From: an uncultured Oscillospiraceae bacterium
GTDB taxonomy: Bacteria > Bacillota > Clostridia > Oscillospirales > Oscillospiraceae
Reading direction: 5' to 3'
Assembly: GCA_947600025.1 (NCBI GenBank)
Contig: CANQFY010000009.1
Coordinates: 1-42,213, forward strand
Length of the DNA stretch: 42,213 bases
A model generated the notes under the pieces. It did not search any database and was not told the DNA's origin. It was given only the letters and a program-made list of their open reading frames with translations. Below are positions 7,591 through 15,838 of this stretch, piece by piece. Both the position numbers and the translations under genes were made by a program. The stretch's first letter is position 1. Each line of letters starts with the position of its first letter.

Positions 7591-8595
7591 ATGTCCAAGA
7601 CCCGTCAGGCGGGCCCCGACCTGCTGCGCTGTCTGGCGCTGCTGGAGGTGGTCACCTTCCACAGCTTTTTGTTTAACGGCTACTATTACCAGCCCCAGAC
7701 CGGGGCGGCCATGGCGGCCGCCGGATCGGTCCGGTGGCTCAGCGTCACCTGCGTGGGGCTGTTTTGTATGCTCACCGGGTATTTTCGGGGGACAAAGCCC
7801 CTGGAGCCCGGCTTTTTCCGGGGCCTTCCCCCGGTGCTGCTGGGCTATCTGTTGGCCGCGGCGGCGTCCATCCCGGTTCGGCACTTTCTTTTTGGGGACG
7901 AGCAGAGCCTGGTCACCTGGATAGTCCGGTTTTTCTCCTTCTCCGGGGTGTACTACGGCTGGTATGTGGGGATGTATTGTTGTCTGATCCTTCTTAGCCC
8001 CCTGCTGAACCTGGCCCTGGCGGCGGCGAAGACCAGAAAGGAGCTGGCCTGGCTGGTTTTGGGGGTCCTGGCGGTGACGGCCCTGCCCCGGCTCACGCCC
8101 CTGCCCCTGATGCCGGAGCAGTTCCGGCCCTTCTACCCCGCCGCCTACTATCTTCTGGGGGCCGCCGTGGCCCGGGAAAAGCCCAAGGTGCCCTGGTGGG
8201 CCGGGGTGGGGGCGGCCCTGCTCGTCGCGGTGTTTTTGGGGACTATGACCACCCTCTCCACCGACGGGAATCTGGACCAGGCCTGGACCTTGGAATTTGG
8301 GGACGTCTGGATCGTCCTGATGACCGTTTCTCTTTTTGTGGGGCTCTACGATCTGCCCCTTCCCCGGCTGGGCCCAGCGCTGGCCTGGGCCGCCGGCGGG
8401 TGCTACGGGGGGTATCTCCTGTCCCACCTGCTGGACGGCTGGGTCTACGCCCGGCTGCCCCAGCTCCACCGGCCGGAGGCCTATCCCCTTCTGTTTCTCT
8501 GCGTCACCCTGCCCATTTTTCTTCTGAGCCTCCTCGCCGGCAAGGGGCTGGACGCCCTGACCCGGCGACTCCTGGGAAGGGGGACTGCGGCATGA
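7591..8595 (+). CDS. Acyltransferase-3 (OafA/WecH-like) integral membrane protein
   Basis: The 334-residue protein is highly hydrophobic, with about ten membrane segments. It starts with PDLLRCLALLEVVTFHSFLF, which resembles the acyltransferase-3 family N-terminus, including a conserved His in the first segment. Members transfer acetyl or other acyl groups to surface polysaccharides or other envelope molecules; the acceptor here is unknown. The ATG at 7591 is chosen because GGAGGG precedes it by the right distance; the frame is open to 7561 but that part is terminator sequence. The 3' end overlaps the DUF2079 gene as ATGA, so the two are coupled and may act on the same envelope product. No separate promoter is obvious, so it may depend on read-through of the upstream terminator. 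Confidence 0.82.
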   Translation: MSKTRQAGPDLLRCLALLEVVTFHSFLFNGYYYQPQTGAAMAAAGSVRWLSVTCVGLFCMLTGYFRGTKPLEPGFFRGLPPVLLGYLLAAAASIPVRHFLFGDEQSLVTWIVRFFSFSGVYYGWYVGMYCCLILLSPLLNLALAAAKTRKELAWLVLGVLAVTALPRLTPLPLMPEQFRPFYPAAYYLLGAAVAREKPKVPWWAGVGAALLVAVFLGTMTTLSTDGNLDQAWTLEFGDVWIVLMTVSLFVGLYDLPLPRLGPALAWAAGGCYGGYLLSHLLDGWVYARLPQLHRPEAYPLLFLCVTLPIFLLSLLAGKGLDALTRRLLGRGTAA

Positions 8596-10430
8596 ATGCG
8601 GTGAAAACGCCCCTTGTGCCCCGCCTGGCCCGGCGGGTCCTTCTTTCCTATGTCCTGGCGGCGGCGGTGGAATTTTGGCTCCTGCCCACCGCCGCCAAGG
8701 AACTTTTCGACACGGCAGCCCTGGAGGCCGCCGACCCCATTCGGATGATCCTGATCTTTGCCGGGGCGCTGGCGCTGCTGACCCTGCTGCGGCTCCCCGC
8801 CAAATGGGAGCGGTTCTGCCTGGTCCTGGCCCTGACGGCGCTGACCGGCGGCGCCCTGCTGTTCAATTTCTCCTGGCCCCTTCTCCTGGCGGGAGCGCTG
8901 ATTCTGGCCCTGGGGATCGCCTACGCCCGATTCGGCTGCGCCAAGGAAACGGTCCCCGTCCCCGCCAAGGAGCCCACCCGGGCCTGGATCTGGGTGGCGG
9001 CGCTATCTATCCTGTTTTTCCTGCTGGTGAGCGCCTGGACGGTGGCCCGGGTGCTGGCCTTCTGCGCCCCCACCTTTGACTTCGGCATCTTCTCCCAGAT
9101 GTTTTACTACCTCAAGTCCACCGGTCTTGCCATGACCACCGTGGAGCGGGACGGTCTCATGTCCCATTTGCAGGTCCACGTCTCCCCCATCTATTATCTT
9201 TTGCTGCCGGTCTACGCCCTGTTTCCCTATCCCGTCACCCTCCAGATCTGCCAGGCGGCGATTATGGCCTCGGCGGCCTGGCCCATGTACCTGCTGGCCC
9301 GGCAGCGGGGGCTTCGGGGCTGGCCTGCCTGCGCCCTGTGCGCGCTGCTGCTTCTATGCCCTGCCTTCGCCGGGGGCGCGGGATACGACATCCACGAAAA
9401 CGCCTTCTTAACGCCGCTGCTTCTGTGGCTGTTCTACGCGCTGGAGCGAAAAGGACCCTACGCTGCCGCCGCTTTCGCCTTCCTGACCCTGCTGGTCAAG
9501 GAGGACGCCGCGGTGTATGTGGCGGCGGTGGGGCTCTACCAGCTGCTCCGGGCCCCCATGTCCCCGGACCGAAAATTCGCCGCCTGGTCGGGCGCGGGGC
9601 TGCTGGTGGGGGCGGTGGGATGGTTTAGCCTCGTCACCTTCTTTCTGGCCCGGTTTGGGGACGGGGTGATGACCTACCGGTATCAGAATTTCCTCTTTGG
9701 CGGCGGCGAGGGGCTGCTGACCGTGGTGGAGGCCGCCGTACTGTGCCCCATGAAGGTGCTTTGCGAATGTCTGGAAGCGGAAAAGCTGCCCTACATTGCC
9801 TGGACGCTGCTGCCTCTGGGACTGCTGCCGCTGCTCACCAGAAAGTACTATCGGCTGGCCCTGCTGATCCCCTATCTTCTGGTCAATTTGATGAGCGACT
9901 ATCCCTATCAGCACCACATTTATTTTCAGTATTCCTTCGGCTCCCTGGCCTGCCTGGCCTATCTGGCGCTGCTGAATTTTGGGGATCTGCCCTCCTGGCG
10001 GAGCGCGGCGGCGGCGGTGCTGGTGGGGGCCAGCCTTGGGTGCTTCGCTTGTACCGTGGCGCCCCAGGCGGCACAATATGTTGTTATATATCTTCAGAAT
10101 TATGACTACTACCAGAGGTTAAACAGCGTCCTGCGCCTGGTTCCGGAGGGGGCAAGCGTGGCCGCTACCACCGCCTACACCACGCCGCTGTCCCAGCGCG
10201 AAGTACTTTACGACCTGCAATACGCCTCGAAGGAGCATCTGCTTTCCTGCGACTATTGGGCCGTCGATCCCCGTTCTGAGGCCAGTTTTTCCGGTTTTGG
10301 CGGTTTTGAAGCCCTGGAAAAGACCCTTTTTCGCCTGGGATACCGAAAAATCGGGGAAACGGATGGAACCCTCGCGATCTATGCCCGAAGCCCCTCGGCG
10401 GAATACGAGCAAGATGTACAAACTTCGTAA
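8592..10430 (+). CDS. DUF2079 polytopic membrane protein (GT-C-like)
   Basis: The 612-residue protein has many membrane segments and the landmarks of the DUF2079 family: FDFGIFSQMFYYLKSTG near residue 160, HLQVHVSPIYYLLLPVYALF near 190, and GYDIHENAFLTPLLLWLFYALE near 265. The family resembles GT-C glycosyltransferases that use lipid-linked sugars, but to my knowledge its function is not established. The ATG at 8592 overlaps the acyltransferase stop by four bases. The frame is open further upstream, but that part is antisense-like and lies inside the neighbouring gene. A non-membrane domain of about 100 residues at the C-terminus (from LNSVLRLVPEGASV) probably faces outward. A joint role with the acyltransferase in modifying an envelope glycan is inferred from coupling. 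Confidence 0.85.
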   Translation: MNAVKTPLVPRLARRVLLSYVLAAAVEFWLLPTAAKELFDTAALEAADPIRMILIFAGALALLTLLRLPAKWERFCLVLALTALTGGALLFNFSWPLLLAGALILALGIAYARFGCAKETVPVPAKEPTRAWIWVAALSILFFLLVSAWTVARVLAFCAPTFDFGIFSQMFYYLKSTGLAMTTVERDGLMSHLQVHVSPIYYLLLPVYALFPYPVTLQICQAAIMASAAWPMYLLARQRGLRGWPACALCALLLLCPAFAGGAGYDIHENAFLTPLLLWLFYALERKGPYAAAAFAFLTLLVKEDAAVYVAAVGLYQLLRAPMSPDRKFAAWSGAGLLVGAVGWFSLVTFFLARFGDGVMTYRYQNFLFGGGEGLLTVVEAAVLCPMKVLCECLEAEKLPYIAWTLLPLGLLPLLTRKYYRLALLIPYLLVNLMSDYPYQHHIYFQYSFGSLACLAYLALLNFGDLPSWRSAAAAVLVGASLGCFACTVAPQAAQYVVIYLQNYDYYQRLNSVLRLVPEGASVAATTAYTTPLSQREVLYDLQYASKEHLLSCDYWAVDPRSEASFSGFGGFEALEKTLFRLGYRKIGETDGTLAIYARSPSAEYEQDVQTS

Positions 10431-10446
10431 TTTTGTGAAAAGCCTC

Positions 10447-10475
10447 TTGATTTTTCTGGAAACATTATGTATACT
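10447..10475 (+). promoter_or_regulatory. Candidate promoter of the transglutaminase-like surface protein
   Basis: TTGATT (10447-10452), a 17-base spacer and TATACT (10470-10475) lie just after the DUF2079 stop and 47 bases before the surface-protein ATG. The AGGGAAAAACG upstream of that ATG supplies a weak-to-fair ribosome-binding site. Confidence 0.6.
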
Positions 10476-10522
10476 ATCAGCACCGCAAAACCTCTATTTT
10501 TCTTCCGTGGGAGGGAAAAACG

Positions 10523-13500
10523 ATGCTGAAAAAACGACCCATTCTCCGCGCCCTTGCGCTTTTGGTGGCCGCCGCCAGCCTGCTGGGCCTCTTGGAAGGT
10601 CAGAGACTGTTCCCCCAAGCCAAGGCGGAGACCGTGACGCCCTATCGCTGGTTCTACGATCAGCTGCGGGAAGGCACCATGGAAAAGGAATTTTATGACG
10701 CTCTGCTGCACATGCTGGACACCGGCATTTTGGATGCCGACGGCAGCTATGAAATTCCCTTAAGCAGCAACCCCGCCATCGCCGCTGCCATGGTGGGCTT
10801 CAGCGGCAACATGGCCCCCCTGATCAACGCCATGGCCAAGGCCCGGGACGGCTTTGAGTGCGACTATCCCGATGTGTTCTGGGTGGATTTCAGTATGCTC
10901 ACCATCAATGTCACCCTGGACACGCGGCAGGAATTCCATGTCTACCTGGGCACCGGCCGGGGCGACAGCTATTTCCTCCCCGGCATTACCGCGGCGGATC
11001 TGCCCGGCAAAAAGGCTGAGTACGAAAGCGCCATGACCTCCGCTCTGGCCTGGATCCGGGAGCAAAAGCCCGGCTATGACGACGAGCCCGAATCCAAGAC
11101 CCTGGCCACCGCCGCCCATGACTACCTGACCACGCACATGGTCTACCACTTTGAATATGAGTCTGACGCCACAACCGGCGTCAGCTCCTGCCGCACCGCC
11201 TACGACGCCCTGGTGTACCAGGAGGGCGTCTGCGAGGCCTACACCCGGGCTTACAAGGCCCTGCTGGACCGGCTGGGTGTGGAGAGCGTCAGCGTCACCG
11301 GCACCTACTATGTGTCCCCCGGCCAGTTTGAGCCCCACGCCTGGTCCAATGTCAAGATCAACGGCCAGTGGTACGGCGTGGATGTGACCCATGACGACCC
11401 CCGGATCAAGGACTTCCGCAGCTATGAGGAAGAGGGAATCGTCTATCTCAACGCCCGGAAGAGTGGCTACGAGAACGCCTCCAACCTGCTGCTGGGCGAC
11501 CTGGAGCTGAGCAAAAACCACTATCCCCAGGGCGTCATGTCCCCCGCCAGCTATGCCGACTATGCCTATCCCATGATGGCGCAGAACACCTACCGCCGGG
11601 AGGACGCGTATTCCGGCGGCGGCATCAACGTCCGCATTGTGGAGGATACCGACAGCGGCGGCATCGCCCTGTTCAACTACAATAACAAGTGCTATTGGGA
11701 GAACGTGGACAACGGCTACTACTTCGTCATTAAATGGTACGACCAGTGGACCGAGGATGGCCCCGTCAAGGAATCCGACTGGGCGTACATGACCCCCGAG
11801 CTGTACGGCAATAATATTGTCGACGTCAAGGACGAAAACGACCCGTATTATCACGATATGGGCGGCTCTTACACCCATATGCCTCTGAACAACCTGATGG
11901 GCTTCAAGCTGGGCATTACCACCCAGAAGCCGGATATGAACCCGGAAGCCCATCAGAAAGGCAGCCTGTACCTGGATTACTACGGCCTGGGAGAGAAGGA
12001 TCTGATCTCCGTCAGCGAAATGATCCCCAATTTCCAGTTTGAGGCTTACGCCCCCGCCCCCTTCCCCTACAAGGTTACCCCCACCCAGACCTCCGGCTTG
12101 AAGCTGGGCGGCACCTACCACGTCCGCGCCGAGTTCAATCAGGATTTGGAGCTTGTGGAAGGGCAGCAGGTCGCCATCGAGTATGAGTCCGCCCATTATG
12201 ACATCTACGCCAACCTGGACGACACCTCCAGGCAGCACACCAGGATCGAAAACGTCACCTTCGACGGCAAGAACGTGATCGAGTTCGACTTCACCCCCAG
12301 CCCCCAGTTCAACGACAACGACACCATTTACAACATCTACTTCAAAAATGTCATTGGCGTGGAGTCCCGGAAGGAACCCATGAACATCACCTACGTCGGC
12401 AGCGCCCGGGAATGCGCCACCTGCTACCGGTCCCAGGGCTATGATTGGAACGTCTTTGGCGCCCCCCACCTGCTGGAGAGCGAGGATATCGTGGGCGAGG
12501 GCGGTTTCGTCGTGAAGGACATCGACACCGGCGAAACAAGTCTGCTGGATCCCGATATCGCGGATCGGATCACCCACCGGCTGTCCCTGGTGACCGTGGA
12601 TACCAGCCCCGGGCAGAATCAGGCTATGCTGGATAGTCTGGAGGGCGATGATGAGCTGATGGACGAAATCGGCGGCTCTGAGAACATCGTCACCACCAAG
12701 ACCTATAACATCAAGCTGGCCCTGTGTAAGATGATGGTCCTGGAAACCGGCCAGGGCGTCCGGGTCTCCATGGGCTTCCCCGAGGGAACTACCTATGAGG
12801 ACTTCGCCGATACCGGGACTCTGGATTTCAAGGCCTACCACTATGTGACCAATCCCGACGGCTCTTTTAGCCATGTGGAAGAGATCCCCATCACCGTCAC
12901 CCCCAGAGGGTTGATCCTGCTGATCGATTCCTTCAGCCCCTTCACCATCGCGGCGGTCCGTTCTGACCCCGCCGCCAAGGAAGACAAGCCCGTGACCGTC
13001 ATCGTCACCTATACCGACGGCGGCACCCTGACAGACATCAACGGCAACCTCCTGGCCGGCGCCAACTCCGTCGTTACCCTGGCGGATGGCGAGCAGAAGA
13101 CTGTGGTCATCCAGGCCAACGAGGGCTACCAGATCAGCTCCATCACCGTCGGCGGCAAGGTCTACACCGTGGAGGAGGCCAATAAGGCCCTCTATAACTT
13201 CACCCTCACTTCCGAAATGGCCGCGGACCTGAAGACCGACGGCACCTTCCTGGTGGAGTTCATCGCTGACAGCACCGCGGACTCCATGGACGGCGAGATT
13301 TCCGTTGCAAACGGCGCCGGCTTCCAGACTCCCGTTAAGCTGGATCTGGAAAACGACGCCGGCACGAACAAGCACGACCACTCCCCCGATGACGCCAAGT
13401 CCATCTTCGTCTGGGACGGCGACAAGTGTACCTACAATGTGGTCTGCGCCATCTGCGGCGACACCTACGAGTCCCACGATGCCACGGTTGAAGCAGTCGA

Positions 13501-14494
13501 ATCCACTGACAATGAAGCGTCCACCTGCGAAAAGAATGGCAAGCAGCTCTATAAGGCCACCTATGGCGACAAGAGCGCCGAAAAACTGGTGACCCTGCCC
13601 AAGACCGCCCACAGCTACGGCTCCGATGGCAAATGCACTGTCTGCGGCGCCGAAAAGCCCTGCAACCATGTGTACAGCATGACCGGCACGGTGTGGAACG
13701 ATAACGGCACCTGCGAGGGCACCTTCTCTTGCGGCGTCTGCGGCAAAAATGACTTCACCATGTCCGTTCCCTATACCACCGTTCCCGTGAAGCCCGCCAC
13801 CTGCACCGAGGACGGCGAAAACCAGAACACCGCCTATTTTACCATTGGCAGCCAGACCTTCCCCGCCACGCAGCCCGTGACCCTCCCGAAAATCGAACAC
13901 AACTACAACGAGGAGGGCGTCTGCACCATGTGCGGCGAGAAGAAGGACTCCGGCGAGCACGTTCACACCTTAGTGCTTGAGGAATATGATTGGGATGATT
14001 CCCTCAATGAATTTGTACTGCATCTGGTTTGCACCACCTGCCATATTGAGATACCCAGTAAAATTGACGGCGACGATGTCCAGGTCGAGGAAAAGGCCGC
14101 CACCTGCACCGAGGACGGCTACAAGCTCTACGTCGCCGAATACAACGGCGAACGCCTGGAGCATATCGCGGAAACCATCGAAAAGCTGGGCCATGACTAT
14201 GTAAATGGCTACTGCACCCGCTGCCACCTGGCCGATCCCGATCATCCGTCGGTAGATCCTGACCCGTCCGGCCCGTCTGCCCCGTCTGTGTCGCCTCAGC
14301 CCGATATTCCCGGGCCCACCGCTACCAGCGCCCCCACTACTACCCCCGCCACCTCCCCAGAGGACACGCCCAAAACCGGTGACGAAACCAATTTTGTAAT
14401 CCTGTTCGTCCTGCTGGGCGCCTCCGCCGTGGGCGTGGGCATCAGCGTCTATCTGCTGCGGAAAAAGCCCAAGGACCGCAAGCGCTCCAAATAA
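10523..14494 (+). CDS. Large wall-anchored surface protein with a transglutaminase-like domain and Cys-rich repeats
   Basis: The 1323-residue protein has a signal peptide (cleavage likely after AKA near residue 36). A transglutaminase-like protease domain follows at about 180-300, with the expected triad Cys237 (QEGVCEAYTRAY), His272 (PHAWSNVK) and Asp287 (GVDVTHDD). The middle region (about 350-940) is probably beta-rich and unassigned. Residues about 950-1240 contain three related Cys-rich units with CxxCG-type pairs (CTVCG, CTMCG, CTRC) and ATCxxxG spacers. A Pro/Ser/Thr linker leads to the sorting signal TPKTG (1282-1286), a hydrophobic segment and a basic tail, so a sortase should attach it to the wall. 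Bacterial proteins with this core often act as peptidases rather than cross-linkers. The substrate is unknown. It has its own promoter and terminator, so it is probably monocistronic. Confidence 0.88.
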   Translation: MLKKRPILRALALLVAAASLLGLLEGQRLFPQAKAETVTPYRWFYDQLREGTMEKEFYDALLHMLDTGILDADGSYEIPLSSNPAIAAAMVGFSGNMAPLINAMAKARDGFECDYPDVFWVDFSMLTINVTLDTRQEFHVYLGTGRGDSYFLPGITAADLPGKKAEYESAMTSALAWIREQKPGYDDEPESKTLATAAHDYLTTHMVYHFEYESDATTGVSSCRTAYDALVYQEGVCEAYTRAYKALLDRLGVESVSVTGTYYVSPGQFEPHAWSNVKINGQWYGVDVTHDDPRIKDFRSYEEEGIVYLNARKSGYENASNLLLGDLELSKNHYPQGVMSPASYADYAYPMMAQNTYRREDAYSGGGINVRIVEDTDSGGIALFNYNNKCYWENVDNGYYFVIKWYDQWTEDGPVKESDWAYMTPELYGNNIVDVKDENDPYYHDMGGSYTHMPLNNLMGFKLGITTQKPDMNPEAHQKGSLYLDYYGLGEKDLISVSEMIPNFQFEAYAPAPFPYKVTPTQTSGLKLGGTYHVRAEFNQDLELVEGQQVAIEYESAHYDIYANLDDTSRQHTRIENVTFDGKNVIEFDFTPSPQFNDNDTIYNIYFKNVIGVESRKEPMNITYVGSARECATCYRSQGYDWNVFGAPHLLESEDIVGEGGFVVKDIDTGETSLLDPDIADRITHRLSLVTVDTSPGQNQAMLDSLEGDDELMDEIGGSENIVTTKTYNIKLALCKMMVLETGQGVRVSMGFPEGTTYEDFADTGTLDFKAYHYVTNPDGSFSHVEEIPITVTPRGLILLIDSFSPFTIAAVRSDPAAKEDKPVTVIVTYTDGGTLTDINGNLLAGANSVVTLADGEQKTVVIQANEGYQISSITVGGKVYTVEEANKALYNFTLTSEMAADLKTDGTFLVEFIADSTADSMDGEISVANGAGFQTPVKLDLENDAGTNKHDHSPDDAKSIFVWDGDKCTYNVVCAICGDTYESHDATVEAVESTDNEASTCEKNGKQLYKATYGDKSAEKLVTLPKTAHSYGSDGKCTVCGAEKPCNHVYSMTGTVWNDNGTCEGTFSCGVCGKNDFTMSVPYTTVPVKPATCTEDGENQNTAYFTIGSQTFPATQPVTLPKIEHNYNEEGVCTMCGEKKDSGEHVHTLVLEEYDWDDSLNEFVLHLVCTTCHIEIPSKIDGDDVQVEEKAATCTEDGYKLYVAEYNGERLEHIAETIEKLGHDYVNGYCTRCHLADPDHPSVDPDPSGPSAPSVSPQPDIPGPTATSAPTTTPATSPEDTPKTGDETNFVILFVLLGASAVGVGISVYLLRKKPKDRKRSK

Positions 14495-14526
14495 CCCCCG
14501 GCTCCGCCGGGCAAACACAACGCCGC

Positions 14527-14568
14527 GCAGGCGGCATGGCTGAAGCCATGCCGCCTGCTATATTTTTG
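14527..14568 (+). terminator. Intrinsic terminator after the surface protein
   Basis: A 14-bp perfect stem (14527-14540 with 14545-14558) closed by a TGAA loop is followed by TATATTTTTG. It lies 32 bases after the stop codon and directly before the next promoter. Confidence 0.9.
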
Positions 14569-14583
14569 AAAAAGCCAAAATAA

Positions 14584-14634
14584 TTATTGACAAACGATAA
14601 TTCCATGGTATAATGATTATTGTAAAACAATAAT
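14584..14634 (+). promoter_or_regulatory. Promoter with two copies of an ATTATTG-type palindrome (probable XRE operator)
   Basis: TTGACA (14587-14592), a 16-base spacer and TATAAT (14609-14614) form a near-perfect promoter. Immediately after the -10, ATTATTGT (14616-14623) and ACAATAAT (14627-14634) make an 8-bp perfect inverted repeat with a 3-base centre. Over the -35, ATTATTG and CGATAAT (within 14584-14602) form a second, imperfect copy. Two dyads bracketing a promoter suggest repression, most simply by the XRE protein encoded in the same operon. The sequence features are direct; the binding partner is inference. Confidence 0.65.
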
Positions 14635-14650
14635 TTCAGGAGATGGTACG

Positions 14651-15595
14651 ATGAAAAAAGGGAAATTACTCCTCGCGTGCGTCTGCACAGCGGCACTGGT
14701 CGCCGGGCTTTCGGTCCTGACCGCCCGTTTTCCCGGCCTGTTTTCTTCCATGATGGCGTTCCCCTTGGAGCAGATCGGCTGGGGGCTGGGGGCCCTGTCA
14801 AAACTGGGACCCGCCGGGAACGGTGCGGCGGTGGCCGCCTGGGTCGGGCTCTCCGCAATTCCGGCAATGTGCGCCCTTCGGTACGGCCGTGGGAAAGAGA
14901 CTAGGTGGGAGCGGGCGGCACTATATCTGCTCTCCGCCGTCCTCCTCTTGGCGCTTTACGGCATGACCAATCCCAGCCTCTTCCTCCCGCCCCTGGCCCA
15001 GGGCTTCCCCGAATACGCCAAGATGATCAAGTCGGTCTTCGGCGTCTGTGTTTGGGCGGTGGCGGTTCTGTATCTGGTCCTGCGGCTGATTCGGCTGTTC
15101 CGGTTGGGGAAGAAGGAGCAGCTCCTGGCGTATTTGCAGGCGCTTCTGGGTATTCTGTGCGTCCTCTTTACCGGGGCAGCGGCCCTTGCCCTCTCAAGCG
15201 GGGCACTGGCCCTTCAGGACGGGGCCCGTCTTGATGCGGACACCTGTTTCGGCGTTTTTCGACTGATCCTCGAGCTGGTCCCTTATCTGTTCGACATTGC
15301 TATCCTCCTGGGGGCCATCGACCTGCTGGCCATCGTCCAAAGCCCGGAGCAGGACGGCATTGTGGAATCCGCCGGGCGCTTGAGCGATGCCTGCTGCCTG
15401 GCGCTGGGCGTCACCACGGCGCTGACCGCCGCCTCCAACATTGTTCAGATCTGCCTGATGCGCCGGCTTACCGATCTTTCCGTCACGGTGAACATCCCGA
15501 TCCTCAGCATCGCCCTGACCGTCCTGATCCTGCTGTTTGCCCGGCTCCTCATCGAAAACAAGCGCCTCCGGGACGACAACAGTCTGTTCATCTAA
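14651..15595 (+). CDS. DUF2975-like integral membrane protein
   Basis: The 314-residue protein is predicted to have about eight membrane segments. The C-terminal end (LFARLLIENKRLRDDNSLFI) resembles the end of DUF2975 proteins, which are usually about half this length and lie next to a YozG-like XRE regulator, as here. The match is by eye and limited to the C-terminal half; the N-terminal half (residues 1-150) is additional. The ATG is preceded by AGGAG. The XRE gene follows 12 bases after the stop. The family has no established biochemical function; a membrane partner or sensor for the XRE regulator is a reasonable guess from their constant pairing. The low-GC promoter contrasts with the GC-rich coding region. 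Confidence 0.65.
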   Translation: MKKGKLLLACVCTAALVAGLSVLTARFPGLFSSMMAFPLEQIGWGLGALSKLGPAGNGAAVAAWVGLSAIPAMCALRYGRGKETRWERAALYLLSAVLLLALYGMTNPSLFLPPLAQGFPEYAKMIKSVFGVCVWAVAVLYLVLRLIRLFRLGKKEQLLAYLQALLGILCVLFTGAAALALSSGALALQDGARLDADTCFGVFRLILELVPYLFDIAILLGAIDLLAIVQSPEQDGIVESAGRLSDACCLALGVTTALTAASNIVQICLMRRLTDLSVTVNIPILSIALTVLILLFARLLIENKRLRDDNSLFI

Positions 15596-15607
15596 GCGGG
15601 GTGGCCT

Positions 15608-15838
15608 ATGGCGATCAAGGTACACTTGGAGCAGATTTTAAAGGAGCGCAACATGACTTCCAAAGAGCTGTGCGGGCTCATCGGCATTACGGAGGCGAAC
15701 CTTTCCATTCTGCGCAGCGGAAAGGCGAAGGGCATCCGATTCGGTACGGTCAATAAGATCTGCTATTACCTACAGTGCGACGTGGGCGATATACTCAAAT
15801 TTGATGGGAATTTGGAGGAAAATGATGAAAACGAATAA
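15608..15838 (+). CDS. YozG-like XRE-family transcriptional regulator
   Basis: The 76-residue protein is a single helix-turn-helix domain. LKERNMTSKELCGLIGITEA and LSILRSGKAKGIRFGTVNKI, ending in CDVGDILKF, follow the pattern of the small YozG group. It lies 12 bases after the DUF2975-like gene and overlaps the next gene by 14 bases, so all three form one operon. Regulators of this type are commonly found beside DUF2975 proteins. It is the best candidate to bind the palindromes at the operon promoter, giving autoregulation. There is no dimerisation or ligand domain, so any signal must come through a partner such as the membrane protein. Confidence 0.88.
   Translation: MAIKVHLEQILKERNMTSKELCGLIGITEANLSILRSGKAKGIRFGTVNKICYYLQCDVGDILKFDGNLEENDENE

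Noticed and set aside
5809..8469. 886-codon minus-strand open frame opposite the kinase and acyltransferase
   Set aside because: Low-complexity Gly/Pro/Gln composition, crosses two real genes and a terminator, and is a by-product of high GC.
10760..13966. 1068-codon minus-strand open frame opposite the surface protein
   Set aside because: Composed of Gly/Val/His/Leu runs typical of an antisense shadow, while the plus strand has a signal peptide, catalytic triad and sorting signal.
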